A stretch of DNA of 64,000 nt from Granulosicoccaceae bacterium (lineage in GTDB: Bacteria; Pseudomonadota; Gammaproteobacteria; Granulosicoccales; Granulosicoccaceae), in assembly GCA_020629835.1 (NCBI GenBank), contig JAHDCO010000004.1:1-64000 (forward strand). Direction: 5' to 3'. Positions 53,039 through 62,426 of this stretch are shown piece by piece. How positions within the stretch are numbered: position 1 is the first letter of the stretch; every line of letters starts with the position of its first letter. Position numbers and translations under genes: made by a program. The notes under the pieces are model-generated. The model had not been told where the DNA came from. It did no database searches and was given only the letters and a program-made list of their open reading frames with translations.

Positions 53039-54490
53039 TTAGGCCATGTGAAGTTTTACAAACTCAAAATCGCCGGGTTTGTTATCAATACTCACCTTGG
53101 GTGCAGCAATCCAGGATGCAAATTCACCCGGTTCATAACAAGCCACCATGAGGGATTCGATAAACGCGCCGTCCTGTTTAGTGGGTAGCCAGTTCTCAAC
53201 TTCGTTAGCCCACGCTTCGCTGGTGATGATGTCACCTGCTGGGCTGGCTTTTATCGCGGAGAACACCCCGATTTGTCGATGAAACGCTTCGTGCGGCAGC
53301 GCGAGTTCAAATTCAATATTCGCTTTTTGAATGACTTTATTCCATCGACCGATTCCACCGGATGCATCGCGAATGTAGTCGTCACGTAAGCGCATGTTGA
53401 TGGCAGTTAATGCGGGCACTTCTTCGGCTACGATTTTTCCATCAACAACGTTTCGCACCACGTAAGTGTCGTTCTGCAGCTTGTGATCGTCCTTGATGCG
53501 CATCTCCATGTAACGCCCTTTCACGCCTGCGTTAAACGCGTTGGCTGCGTTGGTTGATACTTCCTGACCGAATAAATCTAACGACAGGGAGTAATGCAGG
53601 TTCAGCTTTTTTTGTATGGTGGGAAGATCGATAACGCCCAAGTCTCTGATGCGACCAATATCATAAGGGTCACTGATGCCGGCTTTGTTCATGGCTTCGC
53701 AGGTCGCCTGCACCACACGGCTAACGCCTGATTCCCCCACGAACATATGATGCGCTTCTTCAGTCAACATAAAGCGGCACGTACGTGACAACGGATCAAA
53801 ACCCGACTGAGCCAGTGACTCAAGCTGCATCTTACCGTCGCGATCAGTGAAGTAGGTAAACATAAAAAACGACAGCCAATCGGGCGTTTCCTCATTGAAA
53901 GCGCCCAGCATACGTGGCGCATCGTCAGAGCCGGATGAGCGACGCAATAGATCATCGGCCTCCTCGCGTCCGTCTTTGCCAAAGTACTTTTGCAGTAAGT
54001 ACACCATGGCCCAAAGATGCCGTCCCTCTTCTACATTGACCTGAAACAAATTGCGCAAGTCGTACAATGACGGCGCAGTTAAACCTAAGAAGCGTTGTTG
54101 CTCAACCGAACCGGGTTCCGTATCGCCTTGAATAATGATTAAGCGCTTGAGCATGTTGCGATATTCGCCAGGTACCTCTTGCCATGCTGGTTCACCCGCG
54201 TGCTCCCCCATGGGGATCCGACGATCTTCCACTTGCGGCGCTAACAAAATTCCCCACCGGTATTCCGGCATTTTTACGTAGTCGAATTTCGCCCAACCTT
54301 TCGGATCAACCGATACGGCCGTGCGCAAATACACCATCGATTCCTGAAAGTTTTGCGGGATGAGTTTATTCCACCAGTCGATGTATCCCGGATGCCATTT
54401 TTCCAGTGCTTTAAGCACTTTCCTATCCGAACTTAAGCCAACGTTATTCGGAATTTGCGTGTCATAACTTACGTCCATCGCGTTTAGCAT
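53039..54490 (-). CDS. boxB: Benzoyl-CoA 2,3-epoxidase oxygenase subunit
   Basis: 483 residues from ATG 54490, preceded by AGGAGAGATC (a strong ribosome site); the frame is open 12 codons upstream. Di-iron ligand motifs: VNVEEGRHLWAMVYLL and FMLTEEAHHMFVGESG. Conserved RWGILLAPQVEDRRIP and the HPGYIDWWN start follow known BoxB. It adds one oxygen atom to benzoyl-CoA to give the 2,3-epoxide. Sits between boxC and boxA. Confidence 0.96.
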   Translation of the reverse strand: MLNAMDVSYDTQIPNNVGLSSDRKVLKALEKWHPGYIDWWNKLIPQNFQESMVYLRTAVSVDPKGWAKFDYVKMPEYRWGILLAPQVEDRRIPMGEHAGEPAWQEVPGEYRNMLKRLIIIQGDTEPGSVEQQRFLGLTAPSLYDLRNLFQVNVEEGRHLWAMVYLLQKYFGKDGREEADDLLRRSSGSDDAPRMLGAFNEETPDWLSFFMFTYFTDRDGKMQLESLAQSGFDPLSRTCRFMLTEEAHHMFVGESGVSRVVQATCEAMNKAGISDPYDIGRIRDLGVIDLPTIQKKLNLHYSLSLDLFGQEVSTNAANAFNAGVKGRYMEMRIKDDHKLQNDTYVVRNVVDGKIVAEEVPALTAINMRLRDDYIRDASGGIGRWNKVIQKANIEFELALPHEAFHRQIGVFSAIKASPAGDIITSEAWANEVENWLPTKQDGAFIESLMVACYEPGEFASWIAAPKVSIDNKPGDFEFVKLHMA

Positions 54491-54592
54491 GATCTCTCCT
54501 GACAGTTGGGTCGGGTTGCTTTGCAACCCTAAAGGTTAAAAATGAAATTCAATGATGAGTGGTTGAGTTCGGACAATGGCGGGTTTGGGCCG

Positions 54593-56248
54593 TCACACCC
54601 GTTCCATTTCAAAGTGGCCTCGTACACCGGTTCCGTAACGTTGCAACGCGCCGTCTGAACCGACCGCATTGGGCCGGTTGAAGATCCAATTTTGCCAAGC
54701 CGTTAAGCGCCCAAAGATGCGGGTCTCCATGGTTTCAGGGCCTGCGAAGCGTAAGTTAGCTTCCATGCCGGTCATCGCATCGGGTGAAAAGCTTGTTCGC
54801 TCTTCGACAAACATGCGCACCTCATCGTCCCAGTCGATATCGTCCAAAATCATGGTGACAAGGCCAAGCGCATCGGCCGCTTCAGCCTCAAGTGGTTTGC
54901 CCTGCGCGGCCTCTGCTGCCGCCACTTTCTCCGGTTGTCCTAAAAATCGCGTTTGTAAACGGGTCAGTGCATTACTCATGGGGTAATGACCAAAATTAGC
55001 TGTGGTTAACATCACGGCAGCTTCTGCTCGCTCATCGTCTTCGAATTCCCCTTCCATCATGTAGCTGCGATCAACGGCGAATAGGAGTTCAGCCAGAACA
55101 CCGGTGAAGCAAGACCCGTTTTCAACAAACGCCACCAATGATCGAGAGGTGACGTCAATGCGCTTTAACGTGCGTTTCCAGTAGTGACGAACTTCGGCGG
55201 CGAGCCAATGGTTCTCGTCAAAACACACCGCTTCATGTTCAGCAAACAGCCGTGCATCCCCTGCGGTTTTAAAAACCCAAAGACCAATCTCCATTTCATT
55301 CATGCGTAAATGCAAAATCGCGTCTTCGAGCTCACGACACACTTTCAGAAAATACGCTTCATCGCCTTGAGCCTCGAATTCGGCCATATCTTCAGGCGCG
55401 GCTTCGGTTGGCGCTTGAATGGTTAGGGTTGCACAGCGCTTGTCACGTTCCATATCGATTTGCACAAATTCGTACTGCACTGAATCTTCGGCAATCGTAC
55501 GGTTGAGGGCATGCAACGCGATCCCCGAAGCAATATCCGCCTTGGTGGATGCCGCGGCAAACTCTGCTGCGCGTTGTTGTACGGTTTCATCAAATGTGGA
55601 ATTTGGGATTACCTCATCCACCAATCCCCATTCGGCAGCGCGCTGACCTTTTATGCCCTCTTCCATGGAACAAAACACATCGGCTAAGTCTCGACGAACT
55701 TTGCGTTTATCGGTAACCCGAGTTAATCCACCGGTTCCTGGCAACACGGCGAGTAATGGAACTTCGGGAAGTCCCACAGCCGACGTTCTGTCGTCGGTTA
55801 ACAGGATGTGGTTGCACGCTAAAGCAAGCTCATAACCACCACCTGCGCAAGCACCTTTGACCGCGGCTATGTATTTTTGACCACTGTCTGCTTCAGCCGC
55901 TTCAAACGCGTTGCGGGTTTCGTTGGTGAATTTACAAAATCCCACTTTGTGGCTGTGAGCTGCCCCACCCAACATTCGAATGTTAGCGCCTGCGCAAAAG
56001 ACGCCGGGTTTTGCTGACTGCATAACAACCACTTTTACCTCGGGGTGCTCGAAACGCATGCGCTGCACGATATCGTTGAGTTCGATATCCACACCGAGGT
56101 CATAGGAATTTAGTTTGAGTTCATAGCCGTCGAACAAGCCGCCGGCTTCATCGACATCCATAAACAGATTGGCCACGGGCCCATCGTATTCAACACGCCA
56201 GTGTCGGTAACGGGACGGATCAGTTTGGAAATCGATTGTCTGGCTCAT
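54593..56248 (-). CDS. boxC: 2,3-epoxybenzoyl-CoA dihydrolase (ring opening)
   Basis: 551 residues from ATG 56248 (the frame is open to TTG 56263). Two crotonase-type parts: GVFCAGANIRMLGG and KGACAGGGYELALAC in the first, and a diverged second with AFVENGSCFTGVLAELLFA. The N-terminal DFQTDPSRYRHWRVEYDGP is the BoxC signature. It hydrolyses the epoxide with loss of C2 as formate, giving 3,4-dehydroadipyl-CoA semialdehyde. The promoter at 56291-56319 lies directly upstream. Confidence 0.95.
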   Translation of the reverse strand: MSQTIDFQTDPSRYRHWRVEYDGPVANLFMDVDEAGGLFDGYELKLNSYDLGVDIELNDIVQRMRFEHPEVKVVVMQSAKPGVFCAGANIRMLGGAAHSHKVGFCKFTNETRNAFEAAEADSGQKYIAAVKGACAGGGYELALACNHILLTDDRTSAVGLPEVPLLAVLPGTGGLTRVTDKRKVRRDLADVFCSMEEGIKGQRAAEWGLVDEVIPNSTFDETVQQRAAEFAAASTKADIASGIALHALNRTIAEDSVQYEFVQIDMERDKRCATLTIQAPTEAAPEDMAEFEAQGDEAYFLKVCRELEDAILHLRMNEMEIGLWVFKTAGDARLFAEHEAVCFDENHWLAAEVRHYWKRTLKRIDVTSRSLVAFVENGSCFTGVLAELLFAVDRSYMMEGEFEDDERAEAAVMLTTANFGHYPMSNALTRLQTRFLGQPEKVAAAEAAQGKPLEAEAADALGLVTMILDDIDWDDEVRMFVEERTSFSPDAMTGMEANLRFAGPETMETRIFGRLTAWQNWIFNRPNAVGSDGALQRYGTGVRGHFEMERV

Positions 56249-56290
56249 ACGCGTTTTCGACAAACACCCTAAAACCCTGTGGGGCCTAAG

Positions 56291-56319
56291 GTTATACCGG
56301 TATAGGTATTACAGAGCAA
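56291..56319 (-). promoter_or_regulatory. boxC promoter with a palindrome over the -10
   Basis: On the minus strand TTGCTC, 17 bases, TATAAC. The perfect 12-bp palindrome TATACCGGTATA (56293-56304) overlaps the -10, a placement expected for a repressor such as the BoxR-type protein. Transcription would begin about 35 bases before boxC. Confidence 0.55.
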
Positions 56320-56434
56320 TAAAATCGGAAAAACGGCCTATATTTTGGACAATATTGGTTGGTTTGGATGAGTAATAGGCTCTGTAGAGCAAAATTAGAC
56401 TACTGAGTAAACTCAATCAGGAAGGCGGTGATTG

Positions 56435-57751
56435 TTAGGGCACCGAAATGCCCTGTTCAATCTGTCGCACCTGCTGGCGCAGGCCCTCGACGTCGATAGA
56501 CATGAGCATGGGGGATGTCACCGCGTCTGCCACTGCGTCTGCGACCGCGTCTGCCACCGCGTCTGCCACCGCGTCGAGAATCCCATCGACCAAAGCGCAC
56601 AGCCGTAATGCGGCTTTGGGTCTTTGCATGCGTATTTTTAACTGTGCGTTCGATAACTGAATTAAGGCTTGTACTAAGCGCCTTTCTTCTGCGCCTTCTG
56701 GCATAGCCAGCCATACCGCTTCCAGCACCTCGTGGGCTTCCCAATAAAACCCCAGTTGCCTGTATTTAATGCCGGCTCTAAACGCGAGCGTATCGCTCAT
56801 TGCCGATGGAGTAAGACACAGGAAAACGGATGCGCGTATGTCGTCAAACGCACCTTCGGCGTGACGTGCATTAACACCGGGTATGTAGGCATGGCCTGGT
56901 AGAGTTAACGCCAGCGAATCGCAAAGCACTTGGGGCGGTTTTAACGCTTGCCTTATCGAGTCGAGACTTAAACAGTGTTTGACGACAAGCTCCACAACGA
57001 TGTCGGGTTGATCAAACTGTGGCGAGTGGCGGCAGTCAGGCAGTAAGTGTGTTGTGACCGGTTGCGTACAACGTTCTTTCATGACTTTTATCTGTGCGTC
57101 GGTGCCGTATTGATCGGCATCACCTTGAATCGCCAGTACAGGGACTTGCACAGACGCTAAAACGTTACTGACATTCCAGTGCTTAAAGTCTTCATGTAGC
57201 CAACTATCGCACCAGCCGTTAAACGCGTTTTCAGGGTGTTTATGATAGTGCGCAAGTCGAGTCTTCAGTTCACCCGAATCAAACCAATCGCGCGCTTTCG
57301 CGATCTCGTCTGTCGCGATTTTTTCTGTAAAAAAATGCGGTGCCATGACGATCAAACCACGGATTCGTTCATCAGCGTAAACACCTGCATGAATCGCCGC
57401 AATGGTCGCTCCATCACTGTGGCCGAGTAATACGCCCTGCTGAATACCCATGGCATCCAGAACCTCGGGTAAAACGTCGCGTGCCTCCAACGTCATGTAG
57501 TTAAGTGGCCTGGGCAGTGACACGGGATCAGAGTGTCCGTAGCCTGCACGCGAATACGCCAACACGCCAAGGCCCGTCGAGTGCATAAGTTGCTCGGGAA
57601 AGTCGCGCCATAGTTCAATGCACCCTAAACCTTCGTGCAACAACACCAGTGTTGGCGCGGCTTTGGGTGGCGGGCCCCAGCAGGCGTATTCCAACCTATA
57701 ACCGTTGGCGGTTAGTGTGCCCTGGGTTTGCCAGGGCACGGTGTGGGTCAT
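56435..57751 (-). CDS. Alpha/beta hydrolase fused to a DUF309 domain
   Basis: 438 residues. Residues ~1-270 are an alpha/beta hydrolase: LVLLHEGLGCIELW, nucleophile Ser112 in LLGHSDGATIAA, an acid in IQGDADQYGT and a histidine in DCRHSPQF. Residues ~310-400 are DUF309-like (GIKYRQLGFYWEAHEVLEAVWLAMPEG). Near the end is a repeat of VADA units encoded by a 12-bp minisatellite, then a short tail. The ATG overlaps the ligase stop (ATGA). In the box cluster it may be a thioesterase or lactone hydrolase, but no activity can be assigned. The fusion is unusual to me. Confidence 0.85.
   Translation of the reverse strand: MTHTVPWQTQGTLTANGYRLEYACWGPPPKAAPTLVLLHEGLGCIELWRDFPEQLMHSTGLGVLAYSRAGYGHSDPVSLPRPLNYMTLEARDVLPEVLDAMGIQQGVLLGHSDGATIAAIHAGVYADERIRGLIVMAPHFFTEKIATDEIAKARDWFDSGELKTRLAHYHKHPENAFNGWCDSWLHEDFKHWNVSNVLASVQVPVLAIQGDADQYGTDAQIKVMKERCTQPVTTHLLPDCRHSPQFDQPDIVVELVVKHCLSLDSIRQALKPPQVLCDSLALTLPGHAYIPGVNARHAEGAFDDIRASVFLCLTPSAMSDTLAFRAGIKYRQLGFYWEAHEVLEAVWLAMPEGAEERRLVQALIQLSNAQLKIRMQRPKAALRLCALVDGILDAVADAVADAVADAVADAVTSPMLMSIDVEGLRQQVRQIEQGISVP
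56520..56575 (-). repeat. 12-bp in-frame minisatellite encoding VADA repeats
   Basis: Four 12-bp units (accgcgtctgcc, actgcgtctgcg, accgcgtctgcc, accgcgtctgcc) plus a partial fifth, inside the hydrolase/DUF309 gene. Because the unit is a multiple of three, copy-number changes would not shift the frame. Confidence 0.9.
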
Positions 57752-59286
57752 GCGAGTTGCCGAAGTTTGAAGCGCTGAATTTTTCCGGTTGCGGTTTTGG
57801 GTAAATCATCAACCGACTCGATCCAGCGCGGGTATTTCCACTTGCCAATTTTTTCTTTGATGAAGTGTTTGATGTCTTCCAGGTTATCGCTATCGTGGTC
57901 ATCTTTGAAGACCACAAATGCCTTGGGCTTTTCCAGATTATCTTCATCCCGCTGGGCGACCACCGCAGCTTCCAAAACGGCTGGGTGTTCAATTAACGCT
58001 TGTTCAATTTCAAATGGGCTAACCCAAATCCCCGACACTTTAAACATATCGTCTGTTCGGCCACAGTAGATGTATCGGCCGTTGTCGGTCAGTTCGTATT
58101 TGTCACCGGTTCGAGTCCATTCGCCTTCAAACGTACGGCGAGTTTTATCACGCTGGTTCCAATAGTCGGACGCGGCAGATTTTCCGCACACCAGCAGTTC
58201 ACCAATCTCGCCGACACGTACGGGCACCCCGTGTTCATCCACAAGTTTCACATCGTAGCCAGGCACAGCCGTACCGGAAGTGCCGTACTGCACATCGCCT
58301 GGGCGGTTGGACAGAAAGATATGCAGCATCTCTGTGGACCCCACGCCATCGATAATGTCGATGCCCCAGAGTGCCTGCCATTTGCGACCTATTTCTGCCG
58401 GTAACGCTTCGCCTGCGGATGTGGCAAGCCGCAGCGGGAACTCGGGGCGGTTATCGTTAGCGTCCCAGTAATGAATCATGGCAGCGAACAAAGTGGGTAC
58501 CCCATAAAAGACGGTTGGCTTATGTTGTGTAAACACGTCGCTTACCGACTCAGGGGTTGGACGGCTGTTTAACAACAGACTGGTCGCACCGGCTGATAAG
58601 GGAAAGGACATCCCGTTACCCAGACCGTACGCAAAGAAAAGCTTCGCGGCTGAAAAAACCACATCGGTTTCTTTAATACCCAGCACTTGGTCTGCAAATG
58701 TAGTGCAAGTGACTTGCAAGGATTCGTGCACGTGGCGTACACCCTTGGGCGCACCGGTTGAGCCCGATGAATAGAGCCAAAACGCCACTTCATCTGGCGA
58801 ACACTCAACCGGTGTGATCGGTTCAGCGTCCTTAATAAAGTCGGACCAGGAAACGGTACCTTCCGGTGCCCGTCCTCCAATAACGACGGTTTGGCGAATG
58901 TGGGGGCTGCGTTGAATGGCAGGTAGCACCGTATCCAGTAGTTCCACTGATACAAATGCGATAGACGCACGGCTATCGTTAAGCATCGCGGCGTAAACAT
59001 CGGTCGCTAACAGCGTGTTAAGCGGTACCGGGGCAACACCGGCTTTTATTGCTCCCCAAAACAGCAATGGAAATTCAATTTGATCAAGTACGCACATCGC
59101 CGCGCGTTCTTCGCGATGAATGCCCGCTCGTAACAGCGCGTGGCCCACCTGCCCTGACTGTTCAGCTAAGGCCCCGTATGTGAGTTCCCGACCATCATTA
59201 AAGGCTTCTCTAAACGCGACTTTCTCGCTGCGCCCTGCTTCTATGTGCCGATCAACAAACCAGCTAGCTGCGTTTCCTGTCATCAC
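57748..59286 (-). CDS. bclA: Benzoate--CoA ligase
   Basis: 512 residues of the ANL superfamily, BCL type: N-terminal NAASWFVDRHIEAGRSEKVAF, AMP loop WLYSSGSTGAPKGVRH, YGLGNGMSFPL, GVGSTEMLHIFLSN (which resembles benzoate-CoA ligases), WTRTGDKYEL and the catalytic lysine in LPKTATGKIQRFKLRQLA. It activates benzoate with ATP and CoA, the entry step for the box route. First gene of the cluster in transcription order; related acids such as hydroxybenzoates cannot be excluded. Confidence 0.92.
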   Translation of the reverse strand: MMTGNAASWFVDRHIEAGRSEKVAFREAFNDGRELTYGALAEQSGQVGHALLRAGIHREERAAMCVLDQIEFPLLFWGAIKAGVAPVPLNTLLATDVYAAMLNDSRASIAFVSVELLDTVLPAIQRSPHIRQTVVIGGRAPEGTVSWSDFIKDAEPITPVECSPDEVAFWLYSSGSTGAPKGVRHVHESLQVTCTTFADQVLGIKETDVVFSAAKLFFAYGLGNGMSFPLSAGATSLLLNSRPTPESVSDVFTQHKPTVFYGVPTLFAAMIHYWDANDNRPEFPLRLATSAGEALPAEIGRKWQALWGIDIIDGVGSTEMLHIFLSNRPGDVQYGTSGTAVPGYDVKLVDEHGVPVRVGEIGELLVCGKSAASDYWNQRDKTRRTFEGEWTRTGDKYELTDNGRYIYCGRTDDMFKVSGIWVSPFEIEQALIEHPAVLEAAVVAQRDEDNLEKPKAFVVFKDDHDSDNLEDIKHFIKEKIGKWKYPRWIESVDDLPKTATGKIQRFKLRQLA

Positions 59287-59487
59287 GTGTCCGAACTGTC
59301 AAACTTGCCCCAAGGCTAGCATGAGCGCGTAACAACCCAAAATTTGGTTGGGTTTTGTTGCCGGCTAGCGCAAACTTTTGGCGTTACACTGCATAAATTT
59401 GAACGCCCGAGTTTCTGTGCGCTTTGAAGCGTGGACGGAAGGTGCGGTTGTTGTTATGTACGACGAGAGCACGGCGTCTTAACCCGC

Positions 59488-60252
59488 TTAGCTTCGCGGC
59501 AAACGTACCCCAGCATCAAGCCGAATAACCGTACCGTTCAGATAAGGATTTCCGACAATGTCGCTTGCCAATTTGGCATATTCGAGCGCATCGCCCAGGC
59601 GTTGTGGAAACGGAATCGCTTGCGTAATGCCTTCAATGGTTTCCGCTGGTAAGGTCTCCATCATGGGTGTGTGAAATAAGCCCGGTGCAATGGTCATCAC
59701 TCGTATCCCCAAAGGCGCGAATTCTCGTGCAGCGGGCAAGCACATGGATGCCACGGCACCCTTAGACGCTGCATAAGCGCACTGTCCGACCTGGCCATCT
59801 TCATAGGCCACCGAAGCGGTGTTGATGATGACACCACGTTCGCCATTATCTAACACCGGCACGTCCATCAAAGCCTGTGCTGCGTAGCTCATGGCGTTAT
59901 ACGTTCCTATTACGTTCACATCCATAACGCGTCGAAATCGATTGATCGACACTTCGCCGTCGCGGTTGATTATGCGAGCGCCCACCGCAATGCCCGCGCA
60001 ATTCACAGTGATTCTTGGCGCTTGACCAAACCGCGCCATAGCCGCGGTAACGCCAGCGGCTACCGATTCAGAGTCGCATACATCGCATTGCTGCGAATAC
60101 CCGCCGATATCGGCAGCAACTTCTGCAGCGGCTTCACCGTTGATATCAAGGATGGACACATCAGCACCCAGCTCTGCAAAGTGCCGTGCCGTTGCTTCTC
60201 CTAAACCGCTGGCACCACCAACCACTAGCGCGCTATGCCCTTCTATCTGCAT
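59488..60252 (-). CDS. SDR, 3-hydroxyacyl-CoA dehydrogenase type-2-like
   Basis: 254 residues. VVGGASGLGEATARHF cofactor loop, ILDINGE aspartate (NAD preference), NCAGIA, NTASVAYEDGQVGQCAYAASKGAV with the Ser/Tyr/Lys set, and IAPGLFHTPMM. The pattern is close to HSD17B10/type-2 3-hydroxyacyl-CoA dehydrogenases. It is 28 bp after dctM and probably in the transporter operon. It may oxidise a hydroxyacyl-CoA from a side-chain-bearing substrate. Confidence 0.88.
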   Translation of the reverse strand: MQIEGHSALVVGGASGLGEATARHFAELGADVSILDINGEAAAEVAADIGGYSQQCDVCDSESVAAGVTAAMARFGQAPRITVNCAGIAVGARIINRDGEVSINRFRRVMDVNVIGTYNAMSYAAQALMDVPVLDNGERGVIINTASVAYEDGQVGQCAYAASKGAVASMCLPAAREFAPLGIRVMTIAPGLFHTPMMETLPAETIEGITQAIPFPQRLGDALEYAKLASDIVGNPYLNGTVIRLDAGVRLPRS

Positions 60253-60280
60253 AGTGATGACCGAGTTAAGCCGCGTAAAC

Positions 60281-61777
60281 TCACCAAGGTAACAGCGCTA
60301 GGGTAATAAACGGAAAAGCAATCAGTATGGCCACGCGGATGATGTCTGACGCAACAAAGTACAACACCGCTTTATAAGTCTCCACCATGGGCGTGCTGCG
60401 ATCCATTGCGTTAATCACAAAAAGATTCATACCGACCGGTGGTGTGATGAGCCCTACCTCCACCACGATTAGCACCAATATGCCAAACCAGATAGCGGTG
60501 TGTTCAAGATTAACCCGGTTAAGTGCACCCTTGGTTACACCTCGCAATCCAAGCTCTTTTGTTATTTCCCGGCTGAGTTCCTGCCCACTTGCGAGTAGCG
60601 CTTGAGCCTCATTAAGCACCGCTGCAGGCAGCTCTGCCCCACTGGCAATTAATGCCTCGAGTTTTGCGCTTTGTAATTCGACCATAGACACCAAACCAAA
60701 ATCCAGGCCTTGAACGATGGGCCAAAAAATAGGAATGGTTAGAAGAATCATGCTGAGGCTGTCCATCAGGCAACCGAGCAATAAATAGAACACCAGAATG
60801 ACAATGAGTATGGTTAGCGGACTGAAACCGCTGTCGGCCACCCACGCTGCCGTTTCCTGAGGTAATTGCGTTAGCGCTAAAAAGCCATTGTAAAACGCAG
60901 CGCCTAACACAATAAAAAATATCATCGCTGAGGCTCGGGCGGTAACGTAAAAGCTTTCGGATAAGGTATGACGATTTAACCCACCGGAAAACCAAGCAAT
61001 CAGTGCTGTACCTAAAGCACCCACGGATGCACCTTCTGTGGGTGTAAACCAACCTAAGTAAATGCCACCGACGACCAATAAAAACACCAACAGCACCGGC
61101 CATACTTTCATCAAAGCGGTGAGTCGCTCCTGGTAAGGCACTCTAGGGCGAGTACCAGCAGAATTAGGATGCACCCGCACATAAATAGAGATCGCGACGA
61201 TGTAACCTAGGGCCGCCAAGACCCCTGGAATAAATGCAGCCAAAAAGAGTTTGGCAATGTTCTGCTCAGTCAATATGGCGTAAATAACCAGAACCACCGA
61301 TGGTGGTATTAAAATCCCCAGGGTGCCGCCTGCGGCAAGGGTTGCGGTAGAAAAACCACCCGCGTATCCGTACGCTTTCAGTTCTGGCAGCGCAACGCGA
61401 CTCATGGTGGCCGCTGTAGCTAGCGAAGAACCACAAATGGAACCGAATCCTGCGCACGCGCCCACTGAAGCCATCGCCACCCCACCTTTACGATGACCTA
61501 ACCAGCTTTCCGCGGCTTTAAACAGCGCTTGACTCATCCCGCCCAGGGTTGCGAAGTGCCCCATCAATAGAAACATGGGTACGATCGATAGGGAATAATT
61601 CGAAAACGTACTGTACGTTTCTGACTTGAGTCGCCCGAAGGGCACAGTGGTATCGCCAGTGACGATCACAAGCCCAACAAGACCCACCACAAACATAGCC
61701 AGGCCAATCGGAACTCGTAAAAAGATCAGAACCAGCAACGTTGGGAACGACGCTAAGCCGATCATTAAATCGCTCAA
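60281..61777 (-). CDS. dctM: TRAP transporter large membrane subunit
   Basis: 498 residues, twelve-plus helices of the DctM family: FLRVPIGLAMFVVGLVGL, GVAMASVGACAGFGSICGSS, AAGGTLGILIPPSVVLVIYA, LGCLMDSLSMILLTIPIFWP and EVGLITPPVGMNLFVI. About 60 extra hydrophilic residues (from MVELQSAKLEALIASG to TKGALNR) are inserted before the last conserved block, making it longer than the usual ~430. ATGA overlap with dctQ. It forms the channel of a sodium-driven uptake system for organic acids. Confidence 0.94.
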   Translation of the reverse strand: MSDLMIGLASFPTLLVLIFLRVPIGLAMFVVGLVGLVIVTGDTTVPFGRLKSETYSTFSNYSLSIVPMFLLMGHFATLGGMSQALFKAAESWLGHRKGGVAMASVGACAGFGSICGSSLATAATMSRVALPELKAYGYAGGFSTATLAAGGTLGILIPPSVVLVIYAILTEQNIAKLFLAAFIPGVLAALGYIVAISIYVRVHPNSAGTRPRVPYQERLTALMKVWPVLLVFLLVVGGIYLGWFTPTEGASVGALGTALIAWFSGGLNRHTLSESFYVTARASAMIFFIVLGAAFYNGFLALTQLPQETAAWVADSGFSPLTILIVILVFYLLLGCLMDSLSMILLTIPIFWPIVQGLDFGLVSMVELQSAKLEALIASGAELPAAVLNEAQALLASGQELSREITKELGLRGVTKGALNRVNLEHTAIWFGILVLIVVEVGLITPPVGMNLFVINAMDRSTPMVETYKAVLYFVASDIIRVAILIAFPFITLALLPW

Positions 61778-62358
61778 TGCTCAGCCCCTAATTCGGCTGG
61801 CAAAATTTGTCGCCCAGTTACACATTCGGCAATGCGGGTTGCTGCAACAAACACCGACAATGCGGCGGCAACAACAGCGCCAGTGAGAGAAAGCGCATAC
61901 GCCCACCACAAAGGAAAACCCAGTATGAATGTGGTTTGACCTGAATTTCGTTTGCTTAGGGTACCTTCAAACAACTGCCACGCAATCAGCAGCAGGACGG
62001 CTGCGAATAACGTATCGATAACCGCACTTAATAAACGATCACTACGTGGTGGTAGGCGTGAGGTAAAGATATCTACTGCAGCATGGGCACCGCGTAATTG
62101 ACATAAGGGCAGAAACGCAAATATGGCAAACGCCATACCGGCTTCCACCAACTCGAAATCCCCATTAATTGGCCCGATGCCCACGGCAAGAAGCGATTCG
62201 CTGATTGAAGGTAAGGTTGTTGAAAACCAGTCGCTATGCAAGAGCCCGTTGAGCAAACGTCCCGCAATGGATAAGCAAGTGAGCAATATAAGCGCGGACA
62301 AAACCAGCCCGCCCAGCTGCGCAAAGAGTCGCGCAATACGATCAAAAAATCGGTACAT
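61774..62358 (-). CDS. dctQ: TRAP transporter small membrane subunit
   Basis: 194 residues with four helices: LGGLVLSALILLTCLSIAGRLL, AGMAFAIFAFLPLCQLRGAHAAVDIF (family signature), LLSAVIDTLFAAVLLLIAWQLF and LWWAYALSLTGAVVAAALSVFVA. Its stop overlaps the dctM start by four bases. Pairs with DctM in the membrane. Confidence 0.93.
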   Translation of the reverse strand: MYRFFDRIARLFAQLGGLVLSALILLTCLSIAGRLLNGLLHSDWFSTTLPSISESLLAVGIGPINGDFELVEAGMAFAIFAFLPLCQLRGAHAAVDIFTSRLPPRSDRLLSAVIDTLFAAVLLLIAWQLFEGTLSKRNSGQTTFILGFPLWWAYALSLTGAVVAAALSVFVAATRIAECVTGRQILPAELGAEH

Positions 62359-62426
62359 GAGGTGTCGGTTACGGTTGTTATAACCGCCCGCTGATGCGAG
62401 CGGCTACATAACCAGTCAGTGGTTTG

